Of a stretch of DNA of 14,968 nt, positions 13,887-14,968 are shown one piece after another. A program made the translations under genes and the position numbers. Below the pieces are notes generated by a model. It ran no database searches. It worked only from the letters and a program-made list of their open reading frames with translations, and was not told the DNA's origin. Numbering within the stretch: position 1 is the first letter of the stretch; each line of letters starts with the position of its first letter. The DNA is from a bacterium (lineage in GTDB: Bacteria; Desulfobacterota; S145-22), in the NCBI GenBank assembly GCA_027073795.1, contig JALTEW010000497.1:1-14968 (forward strand), given 5' to 3'.

Positions 13887-14968
13887 ATGATGGGTCGCCA
13901 GGGAGATTTTCAGAAAAAACTCTTCATAGCGGGATTTACCTTAGACAGTCGTGTTCGTAAAGACCACATCCTAAGAAAGATAGCGAGAAAAGTGGATTTT
14001 AGATTCATCTACAAGGAAGTAGAGCACACCTACGGAGTTAATGGGAACGTATCTGTGCCGCCTCCCGTTATTCTCAAGATGATGCTTCTTTTAGTTTTAT
14101 ACAATGTCCGATCTGAGCGTGAGCTCATGGCCACGATACCTGAGCGCTTGGATTGGCTTTGGTTTCTGGGATACGATATAGATGACGAGATACCTAATCA
14201 CAGTGTATTAAGCAAGGCCAGGGGACGTTGGGGAGTGGAGGTTTTTGAGAGGTTCTTTAAACGTATTGTGAGTAAATGTGTCGAGGAGGGATTGGTGGAT
14301 GGGGACAAGCTCTTTACCGATTCCAGTTTTATAGATGCGGATGCCTCCAACAATTCAGTAGTAGACGTAACCAAGCTAAAGAGGTATCTCAACAAGGGTT
14401 ACAGAGAGTTTGAGAGTCGTTTGGAGGGGATCCGGAAAGAGAAGAACGGGGTTGCCAATAAGCGGTATTTATCCACGACCGACCCGGATGCCTCTGTATC
14501 CCGACACAGGGGAGGGAAGTCCAGGTTACGCTACAAGACTCACAGGGCAGTAGATGCCAAGAGGGGAGTTATAACGTCGACGAAGGTGACGCCCGGGTCG
14601 GTTGATGACAGTCATGCCCTTAAGGAGACGATAGATCTTCACGAGGGAAACACAGGCAAGAAGGTAAAGACCGTTGTAGCGGACAGCAAATATGGCACAG
14701 CAGAGACCTATCTTCTCTGTCATGATTTAGGGATCAAGGCGCACATACCATCCCTGGAGAAGACCCAGAGGGGTACGGGGAGGCGGAAGGGCATCTTTCC
14801 CAGGGAGGCCTTTTTATATGATCCTATAAGGGATGTTTTTATCTGTCCGGTTGGACACATACTTACCAGGAAGGGTTTTTCAAAGGCACGTGGGTATTTT
14901 GAATATCGGGCTGACAGTAAGGAATGCATGAGTTGTTATTTAAAAAGGCAGTGTACGCGATCTAAGAG
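13887..14968 (+). CDS. IS1182-family DDE transposase, 3' end beyond window
   Basis: An open frame of 360 codons that runs off the window edge without a stop. N-terminal residues 9-90 match the usual IS1182-type DUF772 region: a start-proximal FQKKLFIAGFTLDSRV, then PVILKMMLLLVLYNVRSERE, then LDWLWFLGYDID and NHSVLSKARGRWG. The DDE nuclease core follows, with D145 in FTDSSFIDADASNN and D266 in VVADSKYGTAETY; the catalytic Glu lies further on or outside the window. A zinc-type group begins with CPVGH (C320) and C347-x2-C350-x5-C356, typical of this family. GGAG at 13875-13878 is 8 nt before the ATG at 13887; a second ATG follows at once. The frame has no internal stops, so the element may be intact and recently active. 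Confidence 0.9.
   Translation, partial: MMGRQGDFQKKLFIAGFTLDSRVRKDHILRKIARKVDFRFIYKEVEHTYGVNGNVSVPPPVILKMMLLLVLYNVRSERELMATIPERLDWLWFLGYDIDDEIPNHSVLSKARGRWGVEVFERFFKRIVSKCVEEGLVDGDKLFTDSSFIDADASNNSVVDVTKLKRYLNKGYREFESRLEGIRKEKNGVANKRYLSTTDPDASVSRHRGGKSRLRYKTHRAVDAKRGVITSTKVTPGSVDDSHALKETIDLHEGNTGKKVKTVVADSKYGTAETYLLCHDLGIKAHIPSLEKTQRGTGRRKGIFPREAFLYDPIRDVFICPVGHILTRKGFSKARGYFEYRADSKECMSCYLKRQCTRSK

Noticed and set aside
1..14968. CRISPR arrays, tRNA and rRNA genes.
   Set aside because: No regularly spaced repeats and no clear cloverleaf or rRNA-like stretch were found by reading.

Overview
The window looks like chromosome from an anaerobic, two-membraned bacterium, most likely a deltaproteobacterial (Desulfobacterota, perhaps syntrophic) lineage. 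This is inferred from gene content: parts of a sodium-pumping decarboxylase, a very large acyl-CoA dehydratase activase-type iron-sulfur protein typical of strict anaerobes, a 3-hydroxyacyl-CoA dehydrogenase, and an OstA/LptA domain that implies a lipopolysaccharide outer membrane. No rRNA, tRNA or CRISPR array was seen.

Layout. 1-201 is a leader region with a promoter, followed by a PsiE-family membrane protein (202-648). A 3-hydroxybutyryl-CoA dehydrogenase gene (728-1588) has its own promoter and a palindromic possible operator. A small housekeeping run follows: a TatD nuclease (1666-2460), an isochorismatase-fold hydrolase (2488-3051) and a Nudix CoA pyrophosphatase that overlaps it by 8 nt (3044-3601). 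Next is a sodium-pump cluster: a 43-residue OadG-like subunit (3835-3966), the OadB-type membrane decarboxylase (4027-5145), a strong hairpin, and a carboxyltransferase subunit without a biotin domain (5219-6712) closed by a second terminator. A 1398-residue activase/dehydratase-like protein (6892-11088) and a lipoprotein joining TPR repeats to an OstA/LptA-like domain (11109-12824) form a likely transcription unit. Convergent to it, and overlapping its 3' end by 17 nt, is a degenerate histidine kinase on the minus strand (12808-13503). A 383-nt intergenic region then leads into an IS1182-type transposase with a near-consensus promoter; that gene runs off the window end.

How the genes fit together. 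The OadG-like, OadB and carboxyltransferase products can be combined into a biotin-dependent decarboxylase or transcarboxylase that couples oxaloacetate, methylmalonyl-CoA or glutaconyl-CoA decarboxylation to Na+ export, but the biotin carrier must be encoded elsewhere. The dehydrogenase and the activase-like protein fit anaerobic acyl-CoA metabolism, although no 2-hydroxyacyl-CoA dehydratase genes adjoin the activase. The most unusual items are the TPR/LptA-like lipoprotein, the histidine kinase with altered catalytic motifs, the minimal gamma subunit, and the structured intergenic DNA next to the insertion sequence. All family assignments come from reading motifs; no database search was run.
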